Origin: DASYXT01 sp035934555
Lineage (GTDB): Bacteria; Verrucomicrobiota; Verrucomicrobiia; Limisphaerales; UBA8199
NCBI GenBank assembly: GCA_035934555.1
Contig: DASYXT010000069.1
Span: forward strand, 36,821-100,820
Direction of reading: 5' to 3'
DNA: 64,000 nt
Shown: positions 34,445-42,883 of the stretch, in pieces
Position numbering within the stretch: the stretch's first letter is position 1
How the letters are laid out: the number at the start of each line of letters is the position of its first letter
Program-made: the position numbers and the translations under genes
Notes under the pieces: generated by a model
What the model was told of the DNA's origin: nothing
The model's database searches: none
The model's input: only the letters and a program-made list of their open reading frames with translations

Positions 34445-36025
34445 CTAATTTGCGGGAGCTGCGGTAAGGGTGTGAAAGCCGCAGGGGAACGCGGCAGATT
34501 CGAGCCAATCGACGAGTACGTGGAATTCGATACTGGTGAGGCCGAACTTGCAGCGTCGGGTTATGTGAAGAAACTGGGGATTTGCATCGGTGACAATGGT
34601 GATGCAGTTGCCGAACCTGGGAGCAGCCCCGTCTAGCCATTCAAGCCCGGGTGAGGCCGGTGGCATCTGTGGCTGGTGAGCTAAGACGCGGGCAAGTTGG
34701 GTGAGGTAAAGCCATTGCTCAAGGCGGGGCCCCGTTAACTCCCAGCCGTAATACACCAAGTTCGTTCGCGAGAAAACCTGATTCCATAGCTCCGGCGGAG
34801 GCACCAGCCCCTTCTCTGGTAGGTGCACCAGACCGGCAAGAAGGACTTGGCCTCGTTGGTCGCTTATCGAACGCACAGACGGAGATATAAAGGGAGCGCC
34901 GCGCCATATGAGCTCGTCGGCGTTGGTAAACTCGAATCCCCCAAAGCGCCTCTCGGCAAGTGCCGCATTTGCGAACCGCATCAAATCGTTCCCAAGGACA
35001 CGAACTGCACCATCGGCGTTTGTCAAAGGCGCTGCTGCGAAGTCCTGAATTGGCACCCCCCTCAACGCCCACACAAACACCTGGTTTGGCGAGGAGGGGA
35101 GCTGGAGGGATTTCCAGGCCGGCCAGTTGGTGAGGAGGGGGCGGAAGCCGCGCGCGGCGGTGAAGCTGATTAGGGGGTCGTGGATCAGGTTGGTCGGGAT
35201 GTTCCAGGGTTCGAGTTCGAGCGGCAGGGGGCGGGGGAAGGTGGCGTCGCCAAGGATGTGGACGTCGGTGCCGTCGCCGTAAGCGCGCAGGGACACCAGC
35301 GGGAAATTGGGCTGTTGGAGGCCTGGGGTATTGGAGTGTTGGAGTGTTGGAGTTTTGGGGGATGACCAGAGAGCGGAAAGTTGGGCGAAATCGAGGGAAA
35401 GATCGACCCAGAAATTGGTGGTGGAGGAGGCGGTGAAGGGGTTGTTGGCGCCGGCGGATTGGATGCGGTCCGCCAAGGCGTCGAGCAGGGGGTGGTTGGT
35501 GGCGCTGGAGAGGGAGACGAGGGTCCAGGGGGCGGCACGGCGAAGGCTAAAGGCTAAAGGCTGAAGGCTAAAAGGCAAATGGGGTGCGGGGCCAAACGCG
35601 CTGGCCAGGTTGGTTTCCCACAACGCGGCCTGGGCGGGGTCGAGGCGGACAGCCATGGCAAATTCGGTCGGGCCGTTGGTGCCGGATTGCAGTTCGAAAT
35701 AGGATTCTTCCTCGACCAGGTCATCGAGCAGGGGGCGCAGGGCCTTGGCGGCCGCGTTGGTGGCGACCATCGCGCCAAAGAGGGCGGGGGTATTGGATTG
35801 TTGCAGGGCGGGGTAGCCGGGGGCGCGCGCCAGCCACAACGCCAGTTTGTCCAAGGTCTGGTTTTTGAGGGTGGTGGACTGGGGCAGGTCCAGGATGGTC
35901 TTGAGGTACGCGGCGTTGGTGTCGGCGTGGAGGTTTCTGGACCCGGTCCAGTGGAGCTGGAGAGTGGGGGAAGCGGCCACAGAAAGGGCGAGGAGCGCGG
36001 AGCCACAGAAAGCCTTCAAAAACAT
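34445..36025 (-). CDS. Secreted protein of unknown function with repeat-derived segments
   Basis: I use the ATG at 36025 (MFLKAFCGSALLALSVAAS, a signal peptide); the frame upstream to 36103 has no support. The mature protein of about 505 residues has no recognised family. Repetitive DNA encodes QQSNTPALF, LQHSNTPGLQQ and PFSLQPLAFSLRR, simple peptides that look like translated intergenic repeats within otherwise normal sequence. The C-terminal half has regular hydrophobic segments (FVWALRGVPIQDFAAAPL, LVYYGWELTGPRLEQWLYL). It stands alone between intergenic repeats. Confidence 0.6.
   Translation of the reverse strand: MFLKAFCGSALLALSVAASPTLQLHWTGSRNLHADTNAAYLKTILDLPQSTTLKNQTLDKLALWLARAPGYPALQQSNTPALFGAMVATNAAAKALRPLLDDLVEEESYFELQSGTNGPTEFAMAVRLDPAQAALWETNLASAFGPAPHLPFSLQPLAFSLRRAAPWTLVSLSSATNHPLLDALADRIQSAGANNPFTASSTTNFWVDLSLDFAQLSALWSSPKTPTLQHSNTPGLQQPNFPLVSLRAYGDGTDVHILGDATFPRPLPLELEPWNIPTNLIHDPLISFTAARGFRPLLTNWPAWKSLQLPSSPNQVFVWALRGVPIQDFAAAPLTNADGAVRVLGNDLMRFANAALAERRFGGFEFTNADELIWRGAPFISPSVRSISDQRGQVLLAGLVHLPEKGLVPPPELWNQVFSRTNLVYYGWELTGPRLEQWLYLTQLARVLAHQPQMPPASPGLEWLDGAAPRFGNCITIVTDANPQFLHITRRCKFGLTSIEFHVLVDWLESAAFPCGFHTLTAAPAN
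35335..35575 (-). repeat. Simple repeats translated inside the 34445-36025 gene
   Basis: At 35335-35355 the plus strand reads GGAGTGTTGGAGTGTTGGAG, and at 35543-35575 it has four copies of AAGGCTA/AAGGCTG. They encode the SNTP and PFSLQPLAFSL peptides of the gene. A diverged SNTP unit lies near 35790. Confidence 0.65.
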
Positions 36026-36519
36026 AGGGGGATTACTTACAAAAAGCAGGGACAAGAGGCAAGAAATCGTGGAATGGGGAGCGGGGACCTGAACATCCAA
36101 CAATCAATCCGGCATTGAAGGAAAAGCCCAATATTGAAAATTGAGAATTGAGAATTGAGTAATTGTCATCTGTCATTGCGGTGCTCGCGCGCTTTTCAAT
36201 GGGCAATTAGAAATTCTCAATGGCCAATTTTCAATTGTCGCCGCTCGCTTCCCAGGTTCTGCGCTGATGGGAAATCCAGGAAATCTTGACTTTTTGCTTG
36301 CAAATGACCGCGGCTTATGGTCCAGTACCTGTAATCGGCAGGTGATTAATGAACTGCTCACCGCGTGAAACCCGCGCGCTGTGGCTCCTTTCCCCTCGCG
36401 GGCGCTCTGAACAGATCCTGCCGGCCACAAGATCCCCCGGCCATTGAGGTCAAAGATGGCACTGATGACCCCAAACAACTCACAACCGCTGTTCACCCTC
36501 CAAACCTGGTCGTAAACAA
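36026..36519. other. Intergenic region with a family C palindrome copy
   Basis: 36130-36240 holds ATTGAAAATTGAGAATTGAG and, inverted, CTCAATGGCCAATTTTCAAT, a diverged copy of the palindrome seen at 37.15 and 42.95 kb. The rest, about 36245-36519, carries a TTGACT box at 36286 but no well-spaced -10, and no gene. Confidence 0.5.
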
Positions 36520-37083
36520 ATGAAAACAATCACAATAACAATGCTCGCCTGCCTGGGCGCTGGTTCTGCGCTGGGGCAGGGCTACGTGAACTTCAGCAAC
36601 ATTCACGGGACTGATCTCAATGTCCCGCTCTATTTATGGGATGGCATAACCAAGGCCTCCGGGCCTGCATACATGGCTGCGTTGTATGCCGGCCCGACCC
36701 GCACGAGCCTTGCCTGCTGGGCCTCGACAACGTTCCGCAGTGGCGGGGGTGCGGGGTATTTCCTCGGCGGCACGGTTTCCATTTCGACTGTCCCGGGCGG
36801 CGGGGTGGCGTATTGCCTGGTGGATTGGTGGGATAGCACGCTCGGGGGCACCACAACCGGGGCCACCGAAGCGCAGGCCTATCATTATTTCCAGGCCACG
36901 GGCGCCGGATGTGTCTGGGGTGAGTCGAACTGCGGTCATCCGTTCGCGGTGGTGACGGGAAATCCCAACGCCGCTCCCCCGACCGTTCCCGGCGCATTGG
37001 TAGGACTCGTTTGGATTCCTGAGCCGACGCCGCTGGCGCTGGTTACGCTTGGAGTGCTGGTGCTCGTGCGGAGGCGGGGGTAG
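36520..37083 (+). CDS. PEP-CTERM secreted protein, paralogue 3
   Basis: The 187-residue product has a short signal peptide (TITMLACLGAGSALGQG) and the sorting tail IPEPTPLALVTLGVLVLV then RRRG. The body shares LYAGPTRTSL, GGTVSISTVPGGGVAY, WDSTLGGTTTGATEAQA and TGNPNAAPP with the other two paralogues, but it is more diverged and richer in Cys (five in the mature part). It is probably sorted to the envelope by an exosortase. It is alone on the plus strand, with a palindromic repeat just after its stop. Confidence 0.9.
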   Translation: MKTITITMLACLGAGSALGQGYVNFSNIHGTDLNVPLYLWDGITKASGPAYMAALYAGPTRTSLACWASTTFRSGGGAGYFLGGTVSISTVPGGGVAYCLVDWWDSTLGGTTTGATEAQAYHYFQATGAGCVWGESNCGHPFAVVTGNPNAAPPTVPGALVGLVWIPEPTPLALVTLGVLVLVRRRG

Positions 37084-37084
37084 C

Positions 37085-37250
37085 GGGGAGCGTGGAGCGG
37101 AGGAGGAAAAGGCGAACGTTCACCGTCCAACATCCAAAAAACCCAACTATTGAAAATTGAGAATTGAAAAATGGTTATTGGTCATCGACCGGGCGCTTTT
37201 CAATGAGCAATGAAAAATTCTCAATGCTCAATTTTCAATTGTCCCCGGGA
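37085..37250. repeat. Family C AT-rich palindromic element, direct copy
   Basis: Beginning two bases after the PEP-CTERM stop, this holds AAGGCGAACGTTCACCGTCC, CCCAACTATTGAAAATTGAG and its inverted partner CTCAATGCTCAATTTTCAAT. The whole unit is nearly identical, but in reverse orientation, to 42884-43030. Confidence 0.8.
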
Positions 37251-37337
37251 TAGCTCCCCCGCTTCACGCTCCACGCTCACTGTGAAGTTGCCTGGCTTTC
37301 ACGCTCCAAGCTCCACGCCGCCCCGCTCCGCCGACCG

Positions 37338-38027
37338 CTACCGCCAGTGGCCCGGCTCGCGGTGCCACCCGCGCGGGCCGCGTTCCCAGCGCGCTTCGAC
37401 CCAGAAGGCATGCCGGTGCGGTGGGTAGGCCCAGCGTCCGCCAATCCAAACCCAGCCGCCGCCGCTCCACACCCATTCGCCGCCGACCCAGACATAATCG
37501 GGCCCGGGTGCGACGACGACGGTTTCGGGTTGCGGGGGCGGCGGTGCTTGCGCCACCACTACGTTCGCCGTGTTCAGCATGTAGGAGATCACCTTCTGGC
37601 TGACCCCGGCGCTGTTGAGGTCGATGATCGCGCTCGTATCGAGATCATAAACCGCGTGGCTGTTGTTGATTTGCGCGATGATGACATCGTCGCCCACGCC
37701 GGCGTGGCTCATGCGCTTGATATCGTCGATGCTGGGCGGCAGCACGACCTGCGAGGCGACATAGCCCGGGGGCGGCGCAGACGCGGCGCGCTGCTCGTCC
37801 ATCGAGTGGCCGACCAACCCGCCGGCAATCAGCCCCGCCGCGCCGCCGATCAGCGCGCCGATACCCGGTGCACCGCGGTCGGCAACCGCGCCAATCGCCG
37901 CGCCGGACGCTCCGCCGATCAAGGCGCCGCTGCCGGTGTAGTCGGGTTGGCCGTTGGGGGAGGTGCACGCCGTCAGCAGCGTGCCTGCGGCTATCACACT
38001 GACCAGATTCACAAATGCAATTTTCAT
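37338..38027 (-). CDS. Glycine-zipper lipoprotein with WxxG-rich C-terminus
   Basis: From the ATG at 38027 the product has 229 residues, with a lipobox LLTAC at the end of the signal. Residues about 30-75 form a glycine zipper (GALIGGASGAAIGAVADRG, GALIGGAAGLIAGGLVGHSM), which inserts into or associates with membranes. The C-terminal part has a Pro-rich hinge and then tandem WV.GGEWVW.GGGWVWIGGRW units of the YXWGQ kind. It probably sits in the outer membrane or periplasm. The longer frame to 38096 lacks a signal, so I prefer 38027. Confidence 0.8.
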   Translation of the reverse strand: MKIAFVNLVSVIAAGTLLTACTSPNGQPDYTGSGALIGGASGAAIGAVADRGAPGIGALIGGAAGLIAGGLVGHSMDEQRAASAPPPGYVASQVVLPPSIDDIKRMSHAGVGDDVIIAQINNSHAVYDLDTSAIIDLNSAGVSQKVISYMLNTANVVVAQAPPPPQPETVVVAPGPDYVWVGGEWVWSGGGWVWIGGRWAYPPHRHAFWVEARWERGPRGWHREPGHWR

Positions 38028-38177
38028 AATACAAAGGGTTTGCAGGCAGCTTTTGGTGCGGCTGCGTGCAGTCCGGCAAGGAATTAGACTTGCCATCGTA
38101 GGCTATAAAGCCCCGCTGTGACGGAGCAAGTCGAAAACGGGATGTACGCGGCAGGTCCCGGGATGAAGGCTCACCGA

Positions 38178-38290
38178 AAATAGACAGGATTAACATGATT
38201 AACAGGATTCCAAACCAGGCAATCAGGAACCTTGCATCGGAAGGAAGTCAGGAAGTCTTAATCTTGTTAATCCTGTCAAAATCGAGCCGG
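38178..38290. repeat. Family D repeat (GATTAACAGGATT), solo copy
   Basis: GACAGGATTAACATGATTAA then CAGGATTCC at the left is answered by TTAATCTTGTTAATCCTGTC on the right, so the unit is an imperfect inverted repeat. It is related to the longer pair at 38.8-39.2 kb. Confidence 0.7.
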
Positions 38291-38425
38291 GAATTGACAT
38301 AATTAATAGTGTAAATAGAATGAAGAGAATGCATCAGAACGTTGCATATGTAATCCTGTTCAAGCCTCCTTAGAATGCAGACGCACCCAATCACCAACAT
38401 TAACACGAATCAACAGGATACCAAA

Positions 38426-38821
38426 ATGGAACACGACACCTTGACGGAGAAGATCATCGGCTGCGCTATGAAGGTTCACTCAGCTCTTGGACCCGGGTTC
38501 CTCGAATCCGTTTATCGAAATGCCCTAACCTACGAATTGCGCAAAGCGGGTTTGGGGGTCGAGTCCGAAAAGCCCATTGCGGTCCGTTATGACGGGGTAA
38601 TCGTCGGGGATTTTGTAGCCGATTTACTGGTCGAAAGCAGCGTTATCTTGGAATTAAAGGCGAATCAGGCACTTGTGCCCAGCAACGAAGTGCAACTGGT
38701 CAATTACCTGACGGCTACGAATGTCGAGGTGGGTTTGCTGCTGAATTTCGGGGGACAGAGTTTGCAGTTCAAGCGCAAGACCAGAACATATCGTCCGAAA
38801 CAAGTCCCCCAAAATAATTGA
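38426..38821 (+). CDS. GxxExxY family protein
   Basis: The 131-residue product from ATG 38426 has the signature GPGFLESVYRNAL, followed by ESEKPIAVRYDG, VADLLVESSVILELKA and NYLTATNVEVGLLLNFG. The family has the look of a PD-(D/E)xK nuclease fold (D..ELK) but its role is unknown. It is embedded in family D repeats: one lies upstream, part of one overlaps the region just before the start, and another begins at its stop. This is typical of the family as I know it. Confidence 0.88.
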   Translation: MEHDTLTEKIIGCAMKVHSALGPGFLESVYRNALTYELRKAGLGVESEKPIAVRYDGVIVGDFVADLLVESSVILELKANQALVPSNEVQLVNYLTATNVEVGLLLNFGGQSLQFKRKTRTYRPKQVPQNN

Positions 38822-39020
38822 CAGGATTAACATGATGAACAGGATTCCAACTATGCAATCAGAACGTTCCCCGATAAGGCTCCACGATCTAGTCTTGTGG
38901 AAATCTCTTCTGCGCCGGACCGAAAAAATTGACGGGATTCACGGGATGAACTGGATTTCAACGTAAGGAAATCAGGAAGTCTTTAATCCTGTTAATCCTG
39001 TTAATCCTGTCAAAATCCCC
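38818..39020. repeat. Family D long repeat, copy 1 of a tandem pair
   Basis: The 203-base unit begins with TTGACAGGATTAACATGATG and ends with GTTAATCCTGTCAAAATCCC, so its ends are inverted repeats. It overlaps the stop codon of the GxxExxY gene. Copy 2 follows after 22 bases. Confidence 0.85.
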
Positions 39021-39042
39021 TTCCCCGAATCCCGACCGAAAA

Positions 39043-39243
39043 TTGACAGGATTAACATGATGAACAGGATTCCAACTATGCAATCAGAACGTCGTTCCCC
39101 GATAAGGCTCCACGATCTAGTCTTGTGGAAATCTCTTCCGCGCCGGACCGAAAAAATTGACGGGATTTACGGGATGAACTGGATTTCAACGTAGGGAAAT
39201 CAGGAAGTCTTTAATCCTGTTAATCCTGTTAATCCTGTCAAAA
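39043..39243. repeat. Family D long repeat, copy 2 of a tandem pair
   Basis: Nearly identical to copy 1 through AGAACGT, CGATCTAGTCTTGTGGAAAT and TTGACGGGATT. Differences are few (CGTCGTTCC against CGTTCC, for example), so the duplication is recent. Confidence 0.85.
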
Positions 39244-39328
39244 TGCTATCATCCAACTATCCCCTTTTCTCCCTCGGATACTGTGGTAAAGTCTCCTTCG
39301 GCACGTCGCGGCGCGGCGGGCCTGAACC

Positions 39329-40603
39329 ATGCTGGCCACACCCGAACTGATGCTCGAAACGGCGCAACCCCATCGCCTGGCCGCCGTCGTGCCCACGTCC
39401 CTCCGCAAGGTCCCCCTGTACAAAGACCAGCCCGCCATCGCGCCCGTTTTGGCTGAAGCCGAGTTCACCCCTAGCCACTTGCAACGCCTCCCGTTCATCA
39501 CCAAACACGATATCCGGCGCGATTTCCCCAATAATTTCCTCGGACCCAACCACGACCTCGAGGCCTTGCTCGACCAGGAACTCGTCGAGCTCGAACACAC
39601 GGCCGGCACGTCGGAGGAGCGCACGCCGCTGCTCCTGCCGCGCGGTTGGTGGGCGGAGCAGGAACTGCGCGCCCTTAGCCTGAACCCCACCACAGCGCGT
39701 CTGCTCGACTGCGAGCCCGGCGCCCGCCGCGTCACACTCAGCTCCCCTGTCTGCAGCGGCGACATCTGCTTCACCGGCGTGCCTTCGCGCCAGGAACGCA
39801 CCATCGGCAAGACGCTGTTCCTCAGCCTTTCCCGGTTCCCGTTTCTGTGGGGCGCGGCCGACCTCGAGCGCATCGCCGCCGAGACCATCGAGTGGCAACC
39901 CCGTTTCCTGGACCTCGATCCCGTCTATGGCGCCGTTTTCGCCCGCTACTGCGAGACGCGCGGTCTGCGCCTGCCTTCGCTCGAATTTATTCTGTGCAGC
40001 TACGAATTCGTCAGCGTTTGCCATCGCCGCGCGCTCGAACGGGTCTTCGGCGTGCCGGTGTTCGACCTTTACGGCTCGACGGAAACCGGCCACCTGCTCA
40101 TCGAGACCGAGCAGGGCCAGTTCCGTCCCAGCCTTGAAACGGCGTTTCTTGAGGTGATCGAGCCGGACGCCGGCGGCATCGGCGAACTGGTCGTCACGAC
40201 TCTGACGAACCCGTTCATGCCGCTGGTGCGCTATCGCATCGGCGACCTCGTCGAGAAACTCGAGCTACCCTACGCGACGCGGTACGTTCTTCACGGGCGG
40301 GCCCGCGACGCATTCCGCGCCGCGAACGGCCGGCGCATCACGACTCGCCAAATCGATCAGTGTTTCGCCCACACCCCCGGGATTCTCCACTATCAACTCG
40401 TGCAAAAAGCTGGAGCCGAGTTCGTCTTACGTTACGTGCCCGACGGTCCTGGCCCAGGCAGTGACGAACTGGCCGGCCTTGGCAACCAGTTAGAAGCGCT
40501 GCTCGAACTCTCCGCTCCCGTTCGGTGCGAAAAGACAGACCTCCTCATGCCCGAAAGCTCCGGAAAATTCAGGTTGGGGTATCCCATGCCGTCCGCCTCT
40601 TAA
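39329..40603 (+). CDS. Phenylacetate-CoA ligase/CoF synthetase-like adenylate-forming protein
   Basis: The 424-residue product follows the PaaK/coenzyme F390 synthetase layout. VPLYKD lies near the N-terminus, the phosphate-binding loop is ELEHTAGTSEERTPLL (residues about 88-103), and VFDLYGSTETG and MPLVRYRIGDLVEKLE are the A5 and A7/A8 motifs. It should activate a carboxylate as an acyl-adenylate; the substrate is unknown. The P-loop lacks the usual SSGTTG run. The following gene on the same strand (40864) is separated by repeats, and the two may be functionally linked. Confidence 0.8.
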   Translation: MLATPELMLETAQPHRLAAVVPTSLRKVPLYKDQPAIAPVLAEAEFTPSHLQRLPFITKHDIRRDFPNNFLGPNHDLEALLDQELVELEHTAGTSEERTPLLLPRGWWAEQELRALSLNPTTARLLDCEPGARRVTLSSPVCSGDICFTGVPSRQERTIGKTLFLSLSRFPFLWGAADLERIAAETIEWQPRFLDLDPVYGAVFARYCETRGLRLPSLEFILCSYEFVSVCHRRALERVFGVPVFDLYGSTETGHLLIETEQGQFRPSLETAFLEVIEPDAGGIGELVVTTLTNPFMPLVRYRIGDLVEKLELPYATRYVLHGRARDAFRAANGRRITTRQIDQCFAHTPGILHYQLVQKAGAEFVLRYVPDGPGPGSDELAGLGNQLEALLELSAPVRCEKTDLLMPESSGKFRLGYPMPSAS

Positions 40604-40607
40604 TCTG

Positions 40608-40636
40608 TCTTAATCGTAATCGTAATCGGTAATCGC
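40608..40636. repeat. Hexamer repeat TAATCG, short array
   Basis: CTTAATCGTAATCGTAATCG just after the ligase stop is the reverse complement of the hexamer array at 40739-40806, which lies on the other side of a strong hairpin. Confidence 0.65.
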
Positions 40637-40657
40637 ACCGCAGACCCCTCACCCCAA

Positions 40658-40684
40658 CCCTCTCCCCTTCCGAAGGGGAGAGGG
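40658..40684 (+). terminator. Strong hairpin, CCCTCTCCCCTT palindrome
   Basis: CCCTCTCCCCTT, a CCG loop and AAGGGGAGAGGG give a perfect 12-bp stem 55 bases after the ligase stop. This is also a widespread intergenic repeat sequence. No T tract follows, so termination is possible but not certain. Confidence 0.5.
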
Positions 40685-40738
40685 AGGAACATCGGCAAGC
40701 CTGGGATGTAGTTCATGCTGTGCGCTCAATGGTAAGGG

Positions 40739-40806
40739 GAGATTACGATTACGATTACGATTAAGATTAAGATTAAGATTATGATTAGGATTAGGATTAG
40801 GATTGG
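40739..40806. repeat. Hexamer microsatellite GATTAC/GATTAA/GATTAG
   Basis: About eleven hexamers in order: GATTAC four times, GATTAA three times, GATTAT once, GATTAG three times. Variants are grouped, not mixed. There are no spacers, so it is not a CRISPR array. Confidence 0.85.
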
Positions 40807-40863
40807 AAGTGCCATAGACCTTGCCAAAGTTCCTCCCAGGCGCGATGCTCCTAGCCACTGCAC

Positions 40864-42828
40864 ATGCCGCTTGAGCTGATTGGACCACACCCCTTTGCGC
40901 GAGATGAAAAAGGCCGGCAACTGAGCCGGATCGGCACGATTTTCCCGCGCCATGCGGTCTTATACACGCAGGCCCCCGCGGTCCATGCGTGGCAGCGCTC
41001 CAACTTCATCGAGCACCTCAACGCCCAGCGTGCCACGCGCGGCGAACCAGCCCTTTCATCCGACGAAGAAGAGGCCGTCAACCTCGACTCGATCGATCTG
41101 GTCTTTGAACCCGACCACATCCTCATCCGCCCCGACCCCGACCGGCTGGAACTGGCCTTCGCCGCGGACGACCTGCTCCAAACGCTGGTTTCCAAACGCC
41201 AGGTGAAGTTTCTCTCGGTCAGCGACTCGACCATCCGCGAGGCGATCAAACGCCGGGGCGAGTGCTGGCGTTTGAGTTCGCTGCCCAAGAGCCGCGAAGC
41301 CAAGGCCGGCCTGGTCCTCGGCTCGAAGGTCGGCATTTGCGGCCCGGCGATTTATTTCTACAACCGGCTCATCGGCACCCGCTGGCTCACCTTGCAGGAA
41401 TTCAAACAACTCGGCGCGCTGGGTGATGCCGAACTCGCATCGCAGTTGCAGGAAATTGCCGACCATCTCTCCCGCCAAAACCGTCTCGGCCGCCCCGAGC
41501 TCGCGCTGTTCGGCGCCGACCCGGCGGGTCTGAGCGCCGCGGACTTTGCCGGCATCGGCTACGCCCAGCTCCCCGCCGACCAACTCCGCGCGCGCTACAA
41601 CACCCTGGTCGAACGCTTTGCCGCCGCTGTCCCTGAGGACCTCCGAACCGATGATGGCAACAACCGAACCTGGACCGAGCGCATGCTCGCGACATTGTTC
41701 CTCGAAGGCGACGAAGCCCAAACCGAACAAATCCTCAGCGGCCTGAGCCAGGAGTTTTTTCTCCAGATCGAGTGGCTGGCCGGCGGGCGCTTCGAGGAAG
41801 GCGAGTTCCTTCCCGACCCGGTGTTCGAGGAAGCGGCGGACCTGCCCAACGACATCGCGCTCCGCCGTCTGTGCGATCCCCGCGCCAAGGAGATCATCTA
41901 CAACTTGATCCGCGACTTCGGGGATATCGAATACATCAACGTCGGAACCGTGCCCGAATCGCTGTCGCTCGACCGCCCGCAATGCGAGGTGCGCCGCGGT
42001 GTGTTCCTGGTCGAGCTGCGCGCGCGCGGCGAAACCGAGCCGATCAAGCGCTTCATGCGCCTGCAAAAATGGGGCGTCTGGGAGCACCTCGACGCCAACA
42101 AAGGCCTGTTGCAAGCCATCCAGGAGAGCGACGAATACACCGATTACTGGCTAGATCGCCGCCTGGGCTGCCGCCAGCTCGGCATGAATCTCTGCAACCG
42201 CGTCCTGATGCGCCGCTTGAACGAGATTTACCAAGGGACAAACCAGGCGCTGTGCGGAACGCGCATTCGCACAACCTACTTCGAGCGCGAGTACCTGCCC
42301 GGCATGGCGACGGACAAACTGCCGCGCGACCGTTACACCCGCCCGGGTTATGCTGTGCGGCTGGCGACCCTGCTCGGCCAAGCCGCCGCTCCCAGCCTCA
42401 TCGTCGGCCGCTCCCTCGACCTGACCCGGGCCGCCTTCGACGATGGCGACGAGGTCGTCCGCGAAGGCGACGACGGTTTGCCTTCCGGAATCCTCGTCGG
42501 GGACCATAGCGGCTCTTTTACTGAATACGAATTGCCGTTGGCGACGTTCGCCGTGCAATACGCCCGCCCGGTGAACCGCCGCGCCGCGCTGGTGCCGGAT
42601 TTCGCCGCGTTCAGCGACGCCTATTTAGCGGGGTTCCGCGAGCACTTCCTGCATATCCAGGGCGATTATCGCAAGCGGCGCCGCGCCTTCCAGAACCTGT
42701 TCAAGCATTGCCGGTACGACCCGGCGGGCAGCTTCGCGTACCGTTGGGAATGCGTCCTGCGCCGCCTCGAAGCCACGGATGTAGAGGACCTGGTCCGCAA
42801 AATCAGGGAACACATCCGCAGGGAATGA
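40864..42828 (+). CDS. Large unrecognised cytoplasmic protein beside the ligase
   Basis: The 654-residue product has no signal or membrane helix. Its first 180 residues include FEPDHILIRPDPDRLELAFA and GLVLGSKVGICGPAIYFYNR. The C-terminal half (about 350-560) has alternating strands ending IKRFMRLQKWGVWEHLD, then TDYWLDRRLGCRQLGMNL, RYTRPGYAVRLATLLG and ILVGDHSGSFTEYE. That pattern hints at an ATP-grasp or kinase-like lobe, but no diagnostic HRD or DFG is present, so I assign no function. The base composition matches the ligase gene. The start at 40864 follows the hexamer repeat by 57 bases. Confidence 0.7.
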   Translation: MPLELIGPHPFARDEKGRQLSRIGTIFPRHAVLYTQAPAVHAWQRSNFIEHLNAQRATRGEPALSSDEEEAVNLDSIDLVFEPDHILIRPDPDRLELAFAADDLLQTLVSKRQVKFLSVSDSTIREAIKRRGECWRLSSLPKSREAKAGLVLGSKVGICGPAIYFYNRLIGTRWLTLQEFKQLGALGDAELASQLQEIADHLSRQNRLGRPELALFGADPAGLSAADFAGIGYAQLPADQLRARYNTLVERFAAAVPEDLRTDDGNNRTWTERMLATLFLEGDEAQTEQILSGLSQEFFLQIEWLAGGRFEEGEFLPDPVFEEAADLPNDIALRRLCDPRAKEIIYNLIRDFGDIEYINVGTVPESLSLDRPQCEVRRGVFLVELRARGETEPIKRFMRLQKWGVWEHLDANKGLLQAIQESDEYTDYWLDRRLGCRQLGMNLCNRVLMRRLNEIYQGTNQALCGTRIRTTYFEREYLPGMATDKLPRDRYTRPGYAVRLATLLGQAAAPSLIVGRSLDLTRAAFDDGDEVVREGDDGLPSGILVGDHSGSFTEYELPLATFAVQYARPVNRRAALVPDFAAFSDAYLAGFREHFLHIQGDYRKRRRAFQNLFKHCRYDPAGSFAYRWECVLRRLEATDVEDLVRKIREHIRRE

Positions 42829-42883
42829 GGCGGGGAGCGGGGAGCGTGGGCGGTCAACATTCAAGCTCCAGCATCCAACCGCG

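Noticed and set aside
40739..40806. The hexamer array as a possible CRISPR
   Set aside because: Repeat units are six bases without spacers, so it is a microsatellite.
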